In this document: positions 7,707 to 16,349 of the stretch, in pieces
Layout: every line of letters starts with the position of its first letter
How positions within the stretch are numbered: the stretch's first letter is position 1
Assembly: GCA_023427085.1 (NCBI GenBank)
Contig: JAEZBO010000075.1
Location: 1 to 30,735, forward strand
Direction of reading: 5' to 3'
DNA length: 30,735 nt
Source: Pseudomonadota bacterium
Lineage (GTDB): Bacteria; Pseudomonadota; Gammaproteobacteria; Burkholderiales; Burkholderiaceae_B
Notes under the pieces: generated by a model
Seen by the model: the letters and a program-made list of their open reading frames with translations, nothing else
What the model was told of the DNA's origin: nothing
Databases searched by the model: none
Program-made: the position numbers and the translations under genes

Positions 7707-9290
7707 TCAGACGGCCGGCGCGTGGTGGCGCGCGCTGTCGGTGATCCCGAAATCCTCGGGAAAGTGGTTCAGCGCCGACAACACCGGATACGGCGTCATG
7801 CCGCCCAGCGCGCACAGCGAACCGCCCAGCATCGTGTCGCACAGGTCACGCAGCAGCGTCACGTTGTGTTCGCGCTCGCGGCCGTCGCGGATCCGGTCGA
7901 TGACCTCGGCGCCGCGCGTCGAGCCGATGCGGCACGGCGTGCACTTGCCACAGGACTCGACCGCGCAGAAACTCATCGCGTAACGCGCCATGTGCGCCAT
8001 GTCGACGGTATCGTCGAAGGCCACCAGCCCGCCGTGGCCGATCATCGCCGACACCTGGACATAGGCCTCGTAGTCCAGCGGCACGTCCCACGCCGATCCC
8101 GGCAGGTAGGCGCCCAGCGGGCCGCCGACCTGCACCGCGCGCAGCGGCCGTCCCGACGCGCTGCCGCCGCCGAAGTCGTACAGCAGCTCGCGCAGCGTCA
8201 GGCCGAAGGCCTTCTCGACCAGGCCGCCGTGTTTCAGGTTGCCGGCCAGCTGGAACGGCAGCGTGCCGCGCGAGCGGCCGACGCCGTAGTCGCGATAGGC
8301 CTGCGCACCGTGCGCCAGGATGGTCGGCACGCAGGCCAGCGTGATGACGTTGTTGATGACGGTGGGCTGCCCGAACAGCCCGGCGATGGCCGGCAGCGGC
8401 GGCTTGGCGCGCACCACGCCGCGCTTGCCCTCGAGGCTCTCGAGCAGCGCGGTCTCCTCGCCACAGATGTAGGCGCCGGCGCCCACGCGCACTTCCAGCT
8501 CGAAGACGTGGCCGCTGTGCTGGATGTCCGGTCCCAGCCAGCCGGCCGCGCGGGCCGCCGCGATGGCCTGCCGCAGCGTCGCGATCGCATGGGGATATTC
8601 GGAACGCACGTAGAGATAGCCGCGCGTCGCGCCGGTGGCGAGGCCGGCGATCACCATGCCCTCGATCAGCAGATAGGGATCGCCTTCCATCAGCAAGCGG
8701 TCGGCGTAGGTGCCCGAGTCGCCTTCGTCGGCATTGCAGACCACGTACTTGCGCGCGCTCGCGGCGGCCCGCACGGTCTGCCACTTGATGCCGGTCGGAA
8801 ACGCCGCGCCGCCGCGGCCGCGCAGGCCGGACTCGGTGACCTCGTCGACGATCTGGCCGGCGCTCATCGCCAAGGCGCGGCGCAGGCCCGCCAGGCCGCC
8901 GTGCGCCTCGTAGTCGGCCAGCGACAGCGGGTCGATCACGCCGACCCGGGCGAAGGTCAGCCGCTCCTGGTTCTTCAGGTAGGGGATCTGCTCGGTCAGC
9001 CCGAGCGCCAGCGGGTGCTCGCCGGCCCCGGCCGGCTGCGTCAGCCAGCCGGCATCGAACAGCCCGGCGACGTCGTCGGGCTCGACCGGGCCATAAGCCT
9101 TGCGGCCCTGCGGCGTGGCCACCTCGACCAGCGGCTCGAGCCACAGCAGCCCGCGCGAGCCGTTGCGCACCACGTCGATGTCCAGGCCGCGCTGGCGGGC
9201 CTGCGCCGCGATCTGCCCGGCGACGGCGTCGGCGCCGACGGCCAGCGCGGCGGCGTCGCGCGGCACGTAGATCCGGATCGGTGTCGTCAT
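7707..9290 (-). CDS. fdsB: NAD-dependent formate dehydrogenase beta subunit (NADH/FMN module)
   Basis: A 527-residue NuoF-like diaphorase subunit that takes electrons from FdsA and reduces NAD+. An N-terminal thioredoxin-like region (about 1-100) is followed by the FMN/NAD domain with GLRGRGGAAFPTGIKW (158-170), NADEGDSGTYADR and ICGEETALLESLEGKRG. The C-terminal [4Fe-4S] ligands are Cys447, 450, 453 and 493 (CGKCTPCRIGSTRG ... SLCALG). Two starts compete. ATG 9305 overlaps the fdsG stop as ATGA. ATG 9290 has CGGAG eight bases upstream and gives the usual MTTPIRIYVPRD beginning, so it is preferred. Either way translation is tightly coupled to fdsG. The frame is open far upstream to about 10526, but only by chance opposite fdsG and the regulator. 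Confidence 0.95.
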   Translation of the reverse strand: MTTPIRIYVPRDAAALAVGADAVAGQIAAQARQRGLDIDVVRNGSRGLLWLEPLVEVATPQGRKAYGPVEPDDVAGLFDAGWLTQPAGAGEHPLALGLTEQIPYLKNQERLTFARVGVIDPLSLADYEAHGGLAGLRRALAMSAGQIVDEVTESGLRGRGGAAFPTGIKWQTVRAAASARKYVVCNADEGDSGTYADRLLMEGDPYLLIEGMVIAGLATGATRGYLYVRSEYPHAIATLRQAIAAARAAGWLGPDIQHSGHVFELEVRVGAGAYICGEETALLESLEGKRGVVRAKPPLPAIAGLFGQPTVINNVITLACVPTILAHGAQAYRDYGVGRSRGTLPFQLAGNLKHGGLVEKAFGLTLRELLYDFGGGSASGRPLRAVQVGGPLGAYLPGSAWDVPLDYEAYVQVSAMIGHGGLVAFDDTVDMAHMARYAMSFCAVESCGKCTPCRIGSTRGAEVIDRIRDGREREHNVTLLRDLCDTMLGGSLCALGGMTPYPVLSALNHFPEDFGITDSARHHAPAV

Positions 9291-9301
9291 GGCGCGCTCC
9301 G

Positions 9302-9919
9302 TCATGCCGAGGCCGAGGTTGAGGCCGAGACCGAGGCTGACGCCTGCGCTGGCGCTGTCGCCAGTGCGGCCAGCAGGCGGTCGAAGCGGGCGGGACTGAG
9401 CCGCGCATGCGGCTGGCCGTCGATCAGCGCCGACGGCGACTGCGCGCACAGGCCCAGGCAGTAGACCGGCTCGAGCGTGACCGCGCCGTCGGCGCTGGTC
9501 TGGTGGAAATCGCAGCCCAGCGCCCGCCGTGCATGGTCGGCCAGCGCATCGGCGCCGCGCGCCTGACAGGCTTCGGCGCGGCACAGTTCGATCACGTGAC
9601 GGCCGGCAGGCGTGCTGCGAAAGTGGGGATAGAAGGTGATCACGCCATGCACTTCGGCGCGCGAGAGGTTGAGGGTGTCTGCGAGGATCTGGGCCGTTTC
9701 CGGCGGGATACAGCCCAGCTCGTGTTGCAGGGCATGCAGGATGGGCAGCAGCGGCCCTTCGGTACCGCGGTACTGCAGCGCGATCCGCCTCGCCGTGGCG
9801 GCTGCCGCGCCCAGCGGGCGTTGCGGGTCGGTGCCGACGTTGCCGAGAGGGCCGCGGGCCCCGCCGGTCGACCCCAGGTCGACGGCTGCGGGACGCAGCG
9901 CCTGGCCGGATGAAGACAT
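9302..9919 (-). CDS. fdsG: NAD-dependent formate dehydrogenase gamma subunit (NuoE-like)
   Basis: A 205-residue thioredoxin-fold [2Fe-2S] protein of the NuoE type that partners FdsB. The cluster ligands are Cys113 and Cys118 (ELCRAEACQA) and Cys154 and Cys158 (VYCLGLCAQSPSALIDG). The helical N-domain shows LLPILHALQHELGCIPPE and SRAEVHGVITFYPHFR. Two features are longer than in typical relatives: about 40 low-complexity residues before the conserved part, and a Ser/Ala tail (ASASVSASTSASA) encoded by degenerate hexamer repeats. AAGGAG lies at proper spacing before ATG 9919, so the N-extension looks real. It is the first gene of the fds operon, divergent from the regulator. Confidence 0.94.
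   Translation of the reverse strand: MSSSGQALRPAAVDLGSTGGARGPLGNVGTDPQRPLGAAAATARRIALQYRGTEGPLLPILHALQHELGCIPPETAQILADTLNLSRAEVHGVITFYPHFRSTPAGRHVIELCRAEACQARGADALADHARRALGCDFHQTSADGAVTLEPVYCLGLCAQSPSALIDGQPHARLSPARFDRLLAALATAPAQASASVSASTSASA
9306..9341. repeat. Degenerate hexanucleotide tandem repeat at the fdsG/fdsB junction
   Basis: Six consecutive six-base units on the plus strand read GCCGAG, GCCGAG, GTTGAG, GCCGAG, ACCGAG and GCTGAC. They encode the Ser/Ala tail of FdsG. Because six bases equal two codons, gain or loss of units changes only the tail length. Confidence 0.7.
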
Positions 9920-9988
9920 GCTTCGCTCCTTGTTTGGGGCGGCTCGCGCAGGGTCGGGCCCTGAACTTGCGTGCCGCCAGTCTCCGAA

Positions 9989-10013
9989 CTATTATGTTTT
10001 TCTGCGCATATAG
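9989..10013. promoter_or_regulatory. Imperfect dyad in the fds/regulator divergent promoter; operator candidate
   Basis: CTATTATG (9989-9996) faces CATATAG (10007-10013) across ten bases, an imperfect inverted repeat reminiscent of ModE-type sites (TATATA-like half sites). The same bases include CATAAT on the minus strand, a possible -10 for fdsG without a recognisable -35. This would suit an activator-dependent promoter. A second small inverted repeat (GGGT-N5-ACCC) lies at 10017-10029. Confidence 0.4.
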
Positions 10014-10089
10014 GCTGGGTGTCAGACCCGGCTTTGCGCTGGTTGCGCTTACTCTAATCCCGGCGATCGGGCCGTTCAATAAGAAATAA

Positions 10090-11181
10090 ATGACATATGT
10101 CTTTCGTGTAGGCCTGCGCCCCGAGTGGACCGTGTCGACCGACGCGCAGTCCGGCGTGCCGCTGCAGGAAGTCCTCGCGCTGCTGGCCGCCATCGACGCC
10201 ACCGGCCATATCGCCGGCGCCTGCAAGGCCTGCGGCATGTCGTACCGGCATGGCTGGGGCATGCTGCGCCGCTTCGAGGAAAGCTTCGGCACTGCGCTGC
10301 TGATCACGCGGCGGCGCCAGGGCACCCAGCTGTCGCCGTTCGCGCAGCGGCTGCTGTGGGCCAATCGGCGCATCGATGCCCGGCTGATGCCCACGCTCGA
10401 GAGCCTGGCGTCCGAGCTGCAGGAAGAGCTCGAGCGGCTGCTGCCGCAAGCCGGCCCGCATCTGCGCCTGCACGCCAGCCACGGCTTTGCGGTCGAGGCG
10501 CTGATGCAGCACATGGGCGGCCGCACCCCGGGGCTGGAGCTGCGTTACCGCACCGCCATCGAGGCGCTGGCTTCGCTCGAGCGTGGCGAATGCGACCTGG
10601 CCGGTTTCCAGGTGCCGCTGGGCGAATTCGAAGCGCCGATCATGGCGCGTTACGCCCAGTGGATCGACACCGACAACTATCGGCTGATCCATCTGGCGGT
10701 GCGTAATACCGGCCTGTTCGTCGAGGCCGGCAATCCCAAGCAGATCCACGACATCGCCGACCTGGCGCGGCCCGAGGTGCGTTTCGTCAACCGCCAGATC
10801 GGCTCGAGCACGCGCCATCTGGTCAGCCTGCTGCTCGAACGCGCCGGCGTGCCGGTCAGCGCCGTGCAGGGCTACGAAAGCAACGAGTTCACCCACATGG
10901 CCATCGCCGCGCACATCGCCAGCGGCATGGCCGACACCGGCGTGGGCGTCGAGACCGCGGCCTGCCGCTTCGGGCTGGACTTCCTGCCGCTGGTGCGCGA
11001 ACGCTATTTCTTCGCGATCCGCCACAGCAGTCTGGACACGCCTGCCATGCAGGACCTGCTGCGCATCATGCGCAGCCCGGAATACGTCGGCTACGTACAA
11101 CAGCTGGTCGGCTACGACGCCAGCCGCACCGGCGAGCTGCAGACCTTCGCCCAGGCCTTCGGCGACGCGCGTGCGCCGTAG
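10090..11181 (+). CDS. Transcriptional regulator with ModE/LysR-type winged helix and PBP-like sensor (FdsR candidate)
   Basis: A 363-residue DNA-binding regulator. Residues about 25-95 form a winged helix (ATGHIAGACKACGMSYRHGW, LRRFEESFGTALLITRRR, GTQLSPFAQRLL) of the kind shared by ModE and LysR proteins. Residues about 125-345 resemble a substrate-binding-protein fold (LRLHASHGFAVEALMQHM, FVNRQIGSSTRHLVSLLLERAG, ASGMADTGVGVETAA), which could sense formate or an oxyanion such as molybdate. Divergent placement next to fdsG argues that it controls the formate dehydrogenase operon, as FdsR does in Cupriavidus; orthology to that protein was not tested. The ribosome binding site is weak (AAGAAA). 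moaA begins 25 bases after its stop, so regulator and cofactor gene probably share a transcript. Confidence 0.82.
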   Translation: MTYVFRVGLRPEWTVSTDAQSGVPLQEVLALLAAIDATGHIAGACKACGMSYRHGWGMLRRFEESFGTALLITRRRQGTQLSPFAQRLLWANRRIDARLMPTLESLASELQEELERLLPQAGPHLRLHASHGFAVEALMQHMGGRTPGLELRYRTAIEALASLERGECDLAGFQVPLGEFEAPIMARYAQWIDTDNYRLIHLAVRNTGLFVEAGNPKQIHDIADLARPEVRFVNRQIGSSTRHLVSLLLERAGVPVSAVQGYESNEFTHMAIAAHIASGMADTGVGVETAACRFGLDFLPLVRERYFFAIRHSSLDTPAMQDLLRIMRSPEYVGYVQQLVGYDASRTGELQTFAQAFGDARAP

Positions 11182-11206
11182 GCCGCCAGGGCCTATCATC
11201 GACATC

Positions 11207-12313
11207 ATGAACCGCATCATTCCCGTCCTCGACCAGCGCCAGCTGGGCCTGCCGATGCGCGCCGGCGCCGGCGCGCAGGCCGGCCAGCCGCCGCTCGACA
11301 TGCTGGCGCGGCCGCTGCGCGACCTGCGCATCTCGGTCACCGACCGCTGCAATTTCCGCTGCGGCTACTGTATGCCGCGCGACGTGTTCGACAGCAACTA
11401 CCGCTTCATGCCGCAGGCCGAGCTGCTGTCCTTCGAAGAGATCACCCGGCTGGCCGGCGTGTTCGCCGAGCTGGGCGTCGAGAAGATCCGCCTGACCGGC
11501 GGCGAGCCGCTGCTGCGCAAGCACGTCGAAAAACTGATCGCGATGCTGGCCGAGCTGCGCACGCCGGCCGGCAAGCCGCTGGACCTGACGCTGACCACCA
11601 ACGGCGTGCTGCTGCAACGCAAGGCCCAGGCGCTGCGCGATGCCGGGCTGCGGCGCGTCACGGTCAGCCTCGACGCGCTCGACGACGATCTGTTTCGCCG
11701 CATGAGCGACGCCGACTTCACCGCCACCGACGTGCTGCGCGGCATCGAGGCGGCCGAGCGCGCCGGCCTGGCGCCGCTCAAGGTCAACATGGTGGTGCGC
11801 CGCGGCGTCAACGATCACCAGATCCTGCCGATGGCGCGCCAGTTCCGCGGCAGCGGCCACGTGCTGCGCTTCATCGAATACATGGACGTGGGCAACACCA
11901 ACGGCTGGAACATGACCGAGGTGGTGCCCGGCGCCGAGGTGCTGGCCCGGCTGGGCGCGGCGTATCCCTTGCGCCCACTGTCGCCGCAATACGCCGGCGA
12001 GGTCGCCGAACGCTGGGCCTACGAAGACGGGCAGGGCGAGGTCGGCGTCATCACCAGCGTCACGCAGGCCTTCTGTGGCGACTGCAACCGCGCCCGGCTG
12101 TCGCCCGAGGGCCGGCTGTTCCTCTGTCTGTTCGCCAGCCGCGGCCACGACCTGCGCGCGCCGCTGCGCGCGGGCCAGGACGATGCGATGCTGCGCCAGA
12201 CCGTGGCCGGCATCTGGGGCGCGCGCGACGACGCCTATTCGCAGCAGCGCGGCCGCGAGCCGGCCGGCAGCGGCAGCGCGCCGCGTGTCGAGATGAGCTA
12301 CATCGGCGGCTGA
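11207..12313 (+). CDS. moaA: GTP 3',8-cyclase MoaA
   Basis: A 368-residue radical-SAM enzyme that starts molybdopterin synthesis by converting GTP to 3',8-cyclo-GTP, which MoaC then turns into cyclic pyranopterin phosphate. The N-terminal [4Fe-4S] triad is Cys48, 52 and 55 (CNFRCGYC). The C-terminal GTP-binding cluster is Cys290, 293 and 307 (CGDCNRARL ... LFLCLF). The essential C-terminal Gly-Gly is present (MSYIGG). LTGGEPLLRK and TTNGVLL are typical radical-SAM strands. The ATG at 11207 was chosen because an upstream in-frame GTG lies inside the regulator; no strong Shine-Dalgarno is seen, suggesting translation coupled to the preceding gene. It is separated from the other moa genes by the PQQ dehydrogenase. 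Confidence 0.95.
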   Translation: MNRIIPVLDQRQLGLPMRAGAGAQAGQPPLDMLARPLRDLRISVTDRCNFRCGYCMPRDVFDSNYRFMPQAELLSFEEITRLAGVFAELGVEKIRLTGGEPLLRKHVEKLIAMLAELRTPAGKPLDLTLTTNGVLLQRKAQALRDAGLRRVTVSLDALDDDLFRRMSDADFTATDVLRGIEAAERAGLAPLKVNMVVRRGVNDHQILPMARQFRGSGHVLRFIEYMDVGNTNGWNMTEVVPGAEVLARLGAAYPLRPLSPQYAGEVAERWAYEDGQGEVGVITSVTQAFCGDCNRARLSPEGRLFLCLFASRGHDLRAPLRAGQDDAMLRQTVAGIWGARDDAYSQQRGREPAGSGSAPRVEMSYIGG

Positions 12314-12585
12314 ACGGCTGCCGCGGCCGCGCCGGACCCCGCGCCACGCCGGGTCGCGCGCCACGCCTGGCCTCGCGACGCTGGGGCGCCGGGCCCGGCA
12401 CCACCCCGACGCGCGCAGGGGATTCAGGTTCTTGCATGCTGCAACGCGGTACAGTCCCGCCCCTTGGTGATGGGTGGCGATACGCGCGCACGCTGACGCA
12501 GGGCTGAACCGGCCGTGCGCAGCGCAGGGTCCAGGCAGGCCCGCGCCGTCAGGCCGCCCGGCTCAACCCTACAGGAAACCCTCCT

Positions 12586-15021
12586 ATGTCTATCGCTCGT
12601 CAAGGCCCGTCCGTACTCGCCACGGCCTGGCTGCTCGTGCTGGGCGCATGCATTCTCGCGGCCGGCGTGTTCTTCGCCTGGTTCGGCTACCAGCTGGTGG
12701 CCCTCAAGGGCAGCTATTACTTCTTCCTGGCCGGCATCGGCCTGTCGCTGTCCGGCATCCTGCTGGCGCTGCGCCGCAGCGCCGGCGCCTGGCTCTACGG
12801 GCTGGTGCTGGCCGCCACGGTGATCTGGGCGCTGGCCGATGCCGGCCTGGATTTCTGGCCGCTGGTCTCGCGCCTGCTGGTGCTGGCCGGCCTGGGCGTG
12901 GCTGTGATGCTGTCGGTGCCGCTGCTGCGCCGCCACGACGGCAAGCGCATCGCCGGCCGCGCGCACCGGCACCTGGCCGTGCTGCTGGTGCTGGCCTGCG
13001 TGGCCACGGTGGCCGGCATGTTCGTGCCGCACGCGCCCAAGCGCGGCGCCGCGCCACTGGCGCTGCAGCCGGTCGATCCGGCGCAGCGCCAGCAGGACTG
13101 GTCGCACTACGGCAACACCGCGGGCGGTTCGCGCTTCGTCGCGCTCGACCAGGTCACCCGCGACAACGTCGGCGGCCTGCAGGTGGCCTGGACCTACCGC
13201 ACCGGCGACACGCCGGTCAGCCCGGGTGGCGGCGGCGCCGAAGACCAGCAGACCCCTTTGCAGATCGGCAACCGGGTGTTCCTGTGCACGCCGCACAACA
13301 ACGTGATCGCGCTGGACGCCAGCACCGGCCAAGAGGTCTGGAAGACCGAGATCGATGCGCGCCAGAAGAAATGGATGCGTTGCCGCGGCCTGGCCTATTT
13401 CGACGCGCAGGCGCCGATCGCCCAGCCGACCGAGTCCGGTTCGTCGCCGGTGCAGGCGGTCAGCGTGGCGCCCGGCGCGCTGTGCCAGCGCCGCATCCTG
13501 ATGAACAGCGTGACGCCCGAGTTGATCGCGCTCGACGCCGACACCGGCGCGTTCTGCCCCGACTTCGGCGTCGGCGGCCGGGTCGACCTGCGTGCCGGCC
13601 TGGGCCAGGGCGCCGATCAGGGCCAGGTCTATCCGACCTCGGCGCCGACGCTGGCCGGCACCACCATCGTGGTCGGTGGCCGGGTCGCCGACAACGTCGG
13701 CACCGACATGCCGGGCGGCGTGGTGCGTGGCTTCGACGTGGTCAGCGGCGCGCTGCGCTGGGCCTTCGATCCGGGCAGGCCCGAGGATCAGGCCGCCCCG
13801 GCGGCCGATGCGACCTACGTGCGCTCGACGCCGAACGTGTGGGCGCCGATGTCCTACGACGCCGCGTCCAACACCGTGTTCATGCCGGTGGGCAGCGCGG
13901 CGGTCGACCTGTGGGGCGTCAAGCACACCGCGCTGGACCGCAAGTACGGCGCGTCGATGCTGGCGGTCGATGCCAGCACCGGCCAGGAAAAATGGGTCTA
14001 CCAGACCGTCCATGACGACCTGTGGGACTTCGACGTGCCGATGCAGCCGAGCTTCGCCGATTTCCCCAATGGCCAGGGCGGCACCACGCCGGCGCTGATC
14101 TTCGGCACCAAGGCCGGCCAGATCTTCGTGCTGGACCGCCGCAACGGCCAGCCGCTGACCGAGGTGCAGGAGCGCCCGGTGCCGGCCGGCAATATCCCGG
14201 GCGAGACCTATTCGCCGACCCAGCCCTTTTCGGTCGGCATGCCGGCGATCGGCGCCGACGACCTGAAGGAGTCGGACATGTGGGGCGCCACGCCGTTCGA
14301 CCAGCTGCTGTGCCGCATCCACTTCAAGTCCAAGCGTTATACCGGGCTGTTCACGCCGCCCGGCACCGACCCGTCGCTGAACCTGCCTGGCTCGCTGGGC
14401 GGCATGAACTGGGGCGGGCTGTCGATCGATCCGGTCAACGGCTATCTGTTCGTCAACGACATGCGCGTGGGCCTCGAGGTGCAACTGATCGAGGCCGATC
14501 CGAGCGTCGCCAGCGTCAAGAGCGACGGCAACGAAGCCGCCGCGATCAGCCGCCCGGTGGCGCTGGCGGGCACGCCCTACGCCATCAACGCCAAGGTGCG
14601 CTTCATGTCGCAGCTCGAGATCCCATGCCAGAAGCCGCCGTTCGGCACGCTCAGCGCGATCGACCTGAAGACGCAGCAACTGATGTGGCAGGTGCCGGTC
14701 GGCACCGTGCGTGACACCGGCCCCTTCGGCCTGAAGATGGGCCTGCCGATCCCGATCGGCATGCCGACCATCGGCGGCACGCTGGCCACGCAGGGCGGCC
14801 TGGTGTTCATCGCCGCGACGCAGGACTACTACCTGCGCGCCTACGACAGCGGTACCGGCAAGGAAGTCTGGAAGGCCCGGCTGCCGGTCGGCAGCCAGTC
14901 GACGCCGATCAGCTATCAGTCGCCGCAGGATGGCCGGCAGTACATCGTGATCTCGGCCGGCGGCGCGCGCAATTCGCCCGATCGCGGCGATTACGTGATC
15001 GCCTACGCCTTGCCGAAGTAG
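12586..15021 (+). CDS. Membrane-bound PQQ-dependent dehydrogenase, glucose/quinate/shikimate family
   Basis: An 811-residue quinoprotein like E. coli Gcd. About five hydrophobic helices in residues 1-145 anchor it in the inner membrane and should pass electrons to ubiquinone. The remainder is a periplasmic eight-bladed propeller with DWSHYGNTAGGSRF, LDASTGQEVWKTEID, NVWAPMSYDA, VHDDLWDFDVPMQPSF, TPTQPFSVG-type and DMWGATPFDQLLCR segments and the final DYVIAYALPK. The Asp of the DLWDFD region corresponds to the catalytic area of Gcd. Near the C-terminus, SAGGARNSPDRGDY replaces the SAGGHGSFG of E. coli, as I recall that sequence, so glucose specificity is not certain and quinate or another polyol is possible. 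AGGAAA precedes the ATG. No pqq biosynthesis genes are nearby. Upstream, 12314-12585 holds no gene I can support. Confidence 0.9.
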   Translation: MSIARQGPSVLATAWLLVLGACILAAGVFFAWFGYQLVALKGSYYFFLAGIGLSLSGILLALRRSAGAWLYGLVLAATVIWALADAGLDFWPLVSRLLVLAGLGVAVMLSVPLLRRHDGKRIAGRAHRHLAVLLVLACVATVAGMFVPHAPKRGAAPLALQPVDPAQRQQDWSHYGNTAGGSRFVALDQVTRDNVGGLQVAWTYRTGDTPVSPGGGGAEDQQTPLQIGNRVFLCTPHNNVIALDASTGQEVWKTEIDARQKKWMRCRGLAYFDAQAPIAQPTESGSSPVQAVSVAPGALCQRRILMNSVTPELIALDADTGAFCPDFGVGGRVDLRAGLGQGADQGQVYPTSAPTLAGTTIVVGGRVADNVGTDMPGGVVRGFDVVSGALRWAFDPGRPEDQAAPAADATYVRSTPNVWAPMSYDAASNTVFMPVGSAAVDLWGVKHTALDRKYGASMLAVDASTGQEKWVYQTVHDDLWDFDVPMQPSFADFPNGQGGTTPALIFGTKAGQIFVLDRRNGQPLTEVQERPVPAGNIPGETYSPTQPFSVGMPAIGADDLKESDMWGATPFDQLLCRIHFKSKRYTGLFTPPGTDPSLNLPGSLGGMNWGGLSIDPVNGYLFVNDMRVGLEVQLIEADPSVASVKSDGNEAAAISRPVALAGTPYAINAKVRFMSQLEIPCQKPPFGTLSAIDLKTQQLMWQVPVGTVRDTGPFGLKMGLPIPIGMPTIGGTLATQGGLVFIAATQDYYLRAYDSGTGKEVWKARLPVGSQSTPISYQSPQDGRQYIVISAGGARNSPDRGDYVIAYALPK

Positions 15022-15079
15022 GCAGTGCCGGCGCGGCAAGGCGGCCGGCCGACCCGGCCGCCACCGGCCCGCATCAGAC

Positions 15080-15110
15080 AAAAAGGCCGCGTCCCGGGAC
15101 GCGGCCTTTT
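15080..15110. terminator. Bidirectional terminator between the PQQ dehydrogenase and moeA
   Basis: A perfect 11-bp stem (GGCCGCGTCCC / GGGACGCGGCC) is flanked by AAAAA on the left and TTTT on the right, so it can stop transcription from both convergent genes. Confidence 0.92.
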
Positions 15111-15135
15111 GTCGTCCGGCATACCGGCGCGGCGC

Positions 15136-16341
15136 TCAGCTCAGCCAGTGCCTGAGGTCGTAATAACGCACCAGGTCGCCGTCGTTGACGGTGGTGCCGG
15201 CCGGCAGCCGCACCAGGCCATGCGCCCACGGCAGCGAGCTGATCACGTGCGAGCCCTGCTGCGGATACAGCACGAACTGGCGCTCGCCGCGTTCGTTGAC
15301 GCGCGACTGCGCGCGCATGAATTCCTCGCGCTCGTCGCGCAGCGGCTTGGGGGTGCTGACCGTGCCGGCATCGATGGCCGGGAACACCTCGGCGCGGCCC
15401 TGCATGCGGCGGATCAGCGGCGAGACCATCAATGCGAACACCACGTAGGCCGACACCGGATTGCCGGGCAGGCCGATCACCGGCGTGCCGCGCACGTGCG
15501 ACAGCGTCAACGGCTTGCCGGGTTTCATGCGCACCTTCCAGAGGTCGAGCTCGCCGCCCAGCTCGTGCAGCGCCGGCTTGACCAGGTCGCGTTCGCCGAC
15601 CGACACGCCACCGACGCTGATCACGAGGTCGCATTCGTCGATCAGCTGTTCGAACGCGGCGCGCAGCGCACCGAGTTCGTCGCGCGCGTGCAGCACCCGC
15701 GGCACCTGCGCGCCCATGTTCTGCGCCAACGCCGCCAGCATCGGTCCGTTGCTGTTGTAGATCTGCTGGTCGGCGCGCGGCTGGCCCGGCGCGACCAGTT
15801 CGTCGCCGGTGGTCAGGATGCCGACCCGCAGGCGCGGGAACATCGGCAGCGCATCGAGGCCCTGCGAGGCCAGCGCGGCGATCTGCGCCGGGCCGATGAG
15901 GCTGCCGGCCGCCAGCAGCCTGGCGCCGCGGGCGACGTCCTCGCCGCGGCGGCGCACCCATTGGCCGGGTTGCGGCGCGCAGGCGATGAAGACCTCGCCA
16001 TCGGATTCGTTGCAGTCTTCCTGGATGGCGATGGTGTCGGCGCCGGCCGGCAGCAGGCTGCCGGTGAACAGCCGGGCGGCCTGGCCGGGCGCCAGCGGCT
16101 CGGGCGCGGCGCCGGCGTAGATGCGCTGCTGCACCGGCAGGCCGCGGCCCTCGGCGTAGTCGGCGGCGCGCAGCGCATAGCCGTCCATCGCGCTGTTGTC
16201 GGCGGGGGGCGCATCCAGCCGCGCCAGCACGTCCTGCGCCAGCACGCGGCCGTTGGCGTCGGCCAGCGCGACCGTCACGCTGTCTTGCGGGGCGCTGGCC
16301 GCGCTGGCCAGTTTCTGCTGGGCGGTGTCGAAATCGAGCAT
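15136..16341 (-). CDS. moeA: Molybdopterin molybdenumtransferase MoeA
   Basis: A 401-residue enzyme that inserts molybdate into adenylylated molybdopterin. Conserved segments include PADNSAMDGYALRAAD (substrate binding), LPAGADTIAIQED, ILTTGDELVAPG, YNSNGPMLAALA, SVGGVSVGERDLVKPAL and GLPGNPVSAYVVF, followed by the C-terminal beta domain. The ATG at 16341 (MLDFDTAQQKL) matches family starts and lies eight bases past the moaB stop with AAGG upstream; the frame continues into moaB but that part is not conserved. It is the last gene of moaC-moaD-moaE-moaB-moeA. Its product serves the bis-MGD formate dehydrogenase encoded upstream, and any other molybdoenzymes. Confidence 0.95.
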   Translation of the reverse strand: MLDFDTAQQKLASAASAPQDSVTVALADANGRVLAQDVLARLDAPPADNSAMDGYALRAADYAEGRGLPVQQRIYAGAAPEPLAPGQAARLFTGSLLPAGADTIAIQEDCNESDGEVFIACAPQPGQWVRRRGEDVARGARLLAAGSLIGPAQIAALASQGLDALPMFPRLRVGILTTGDELVAPGQPRADQQIYNSNGPMLAALAQNMGAQVPRVLHARDELGALRAAFEQLIDECDLVISVGGVSVGERDLVKPALHELGGELDLWKVRMKPGKPLTLSHVRGTPVIGLPGNPVSAYVVFALMVSPLIRRMQGRAEVFPAIDAGTVSTPKPLRDEREEFMRAQSRVNERGERQFVLYPQQGSHVISSLPWAHGLVRLPAGTTVNDGDLVRYYDLRHWLS

Positions 16342-16349
16342 CTGCGGCC

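Noticed and set aside
9306..10526. Upstream extension of the fdsB frame through fdsG and opposite the regulator
   Set aside because: It would overlap fdsG in another frame and has no family resemblance; two good fdsB starts lie at the junction.
11160..11206. Molybdenum-cofactor riboswitch before moaA
   Set aside because: Only 25 bases separate the regulator stop from moaA, too short for the known element, and no matching fold was seen.
12314..12585. Possible small gene between moaA and the PQQ dehydrogenase
   Set aside because: Very GC-rich, no ribosome binding site or conserved peptide; best treated as leader or intergenic sequence.
12424..15081. 885-codon minus-strand open frame opposite the PQQ dehydrogenase
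   Set aside because: Arg/His/Ala-rich mirror frame without motifs; the plus strand matches Gcd throughout.
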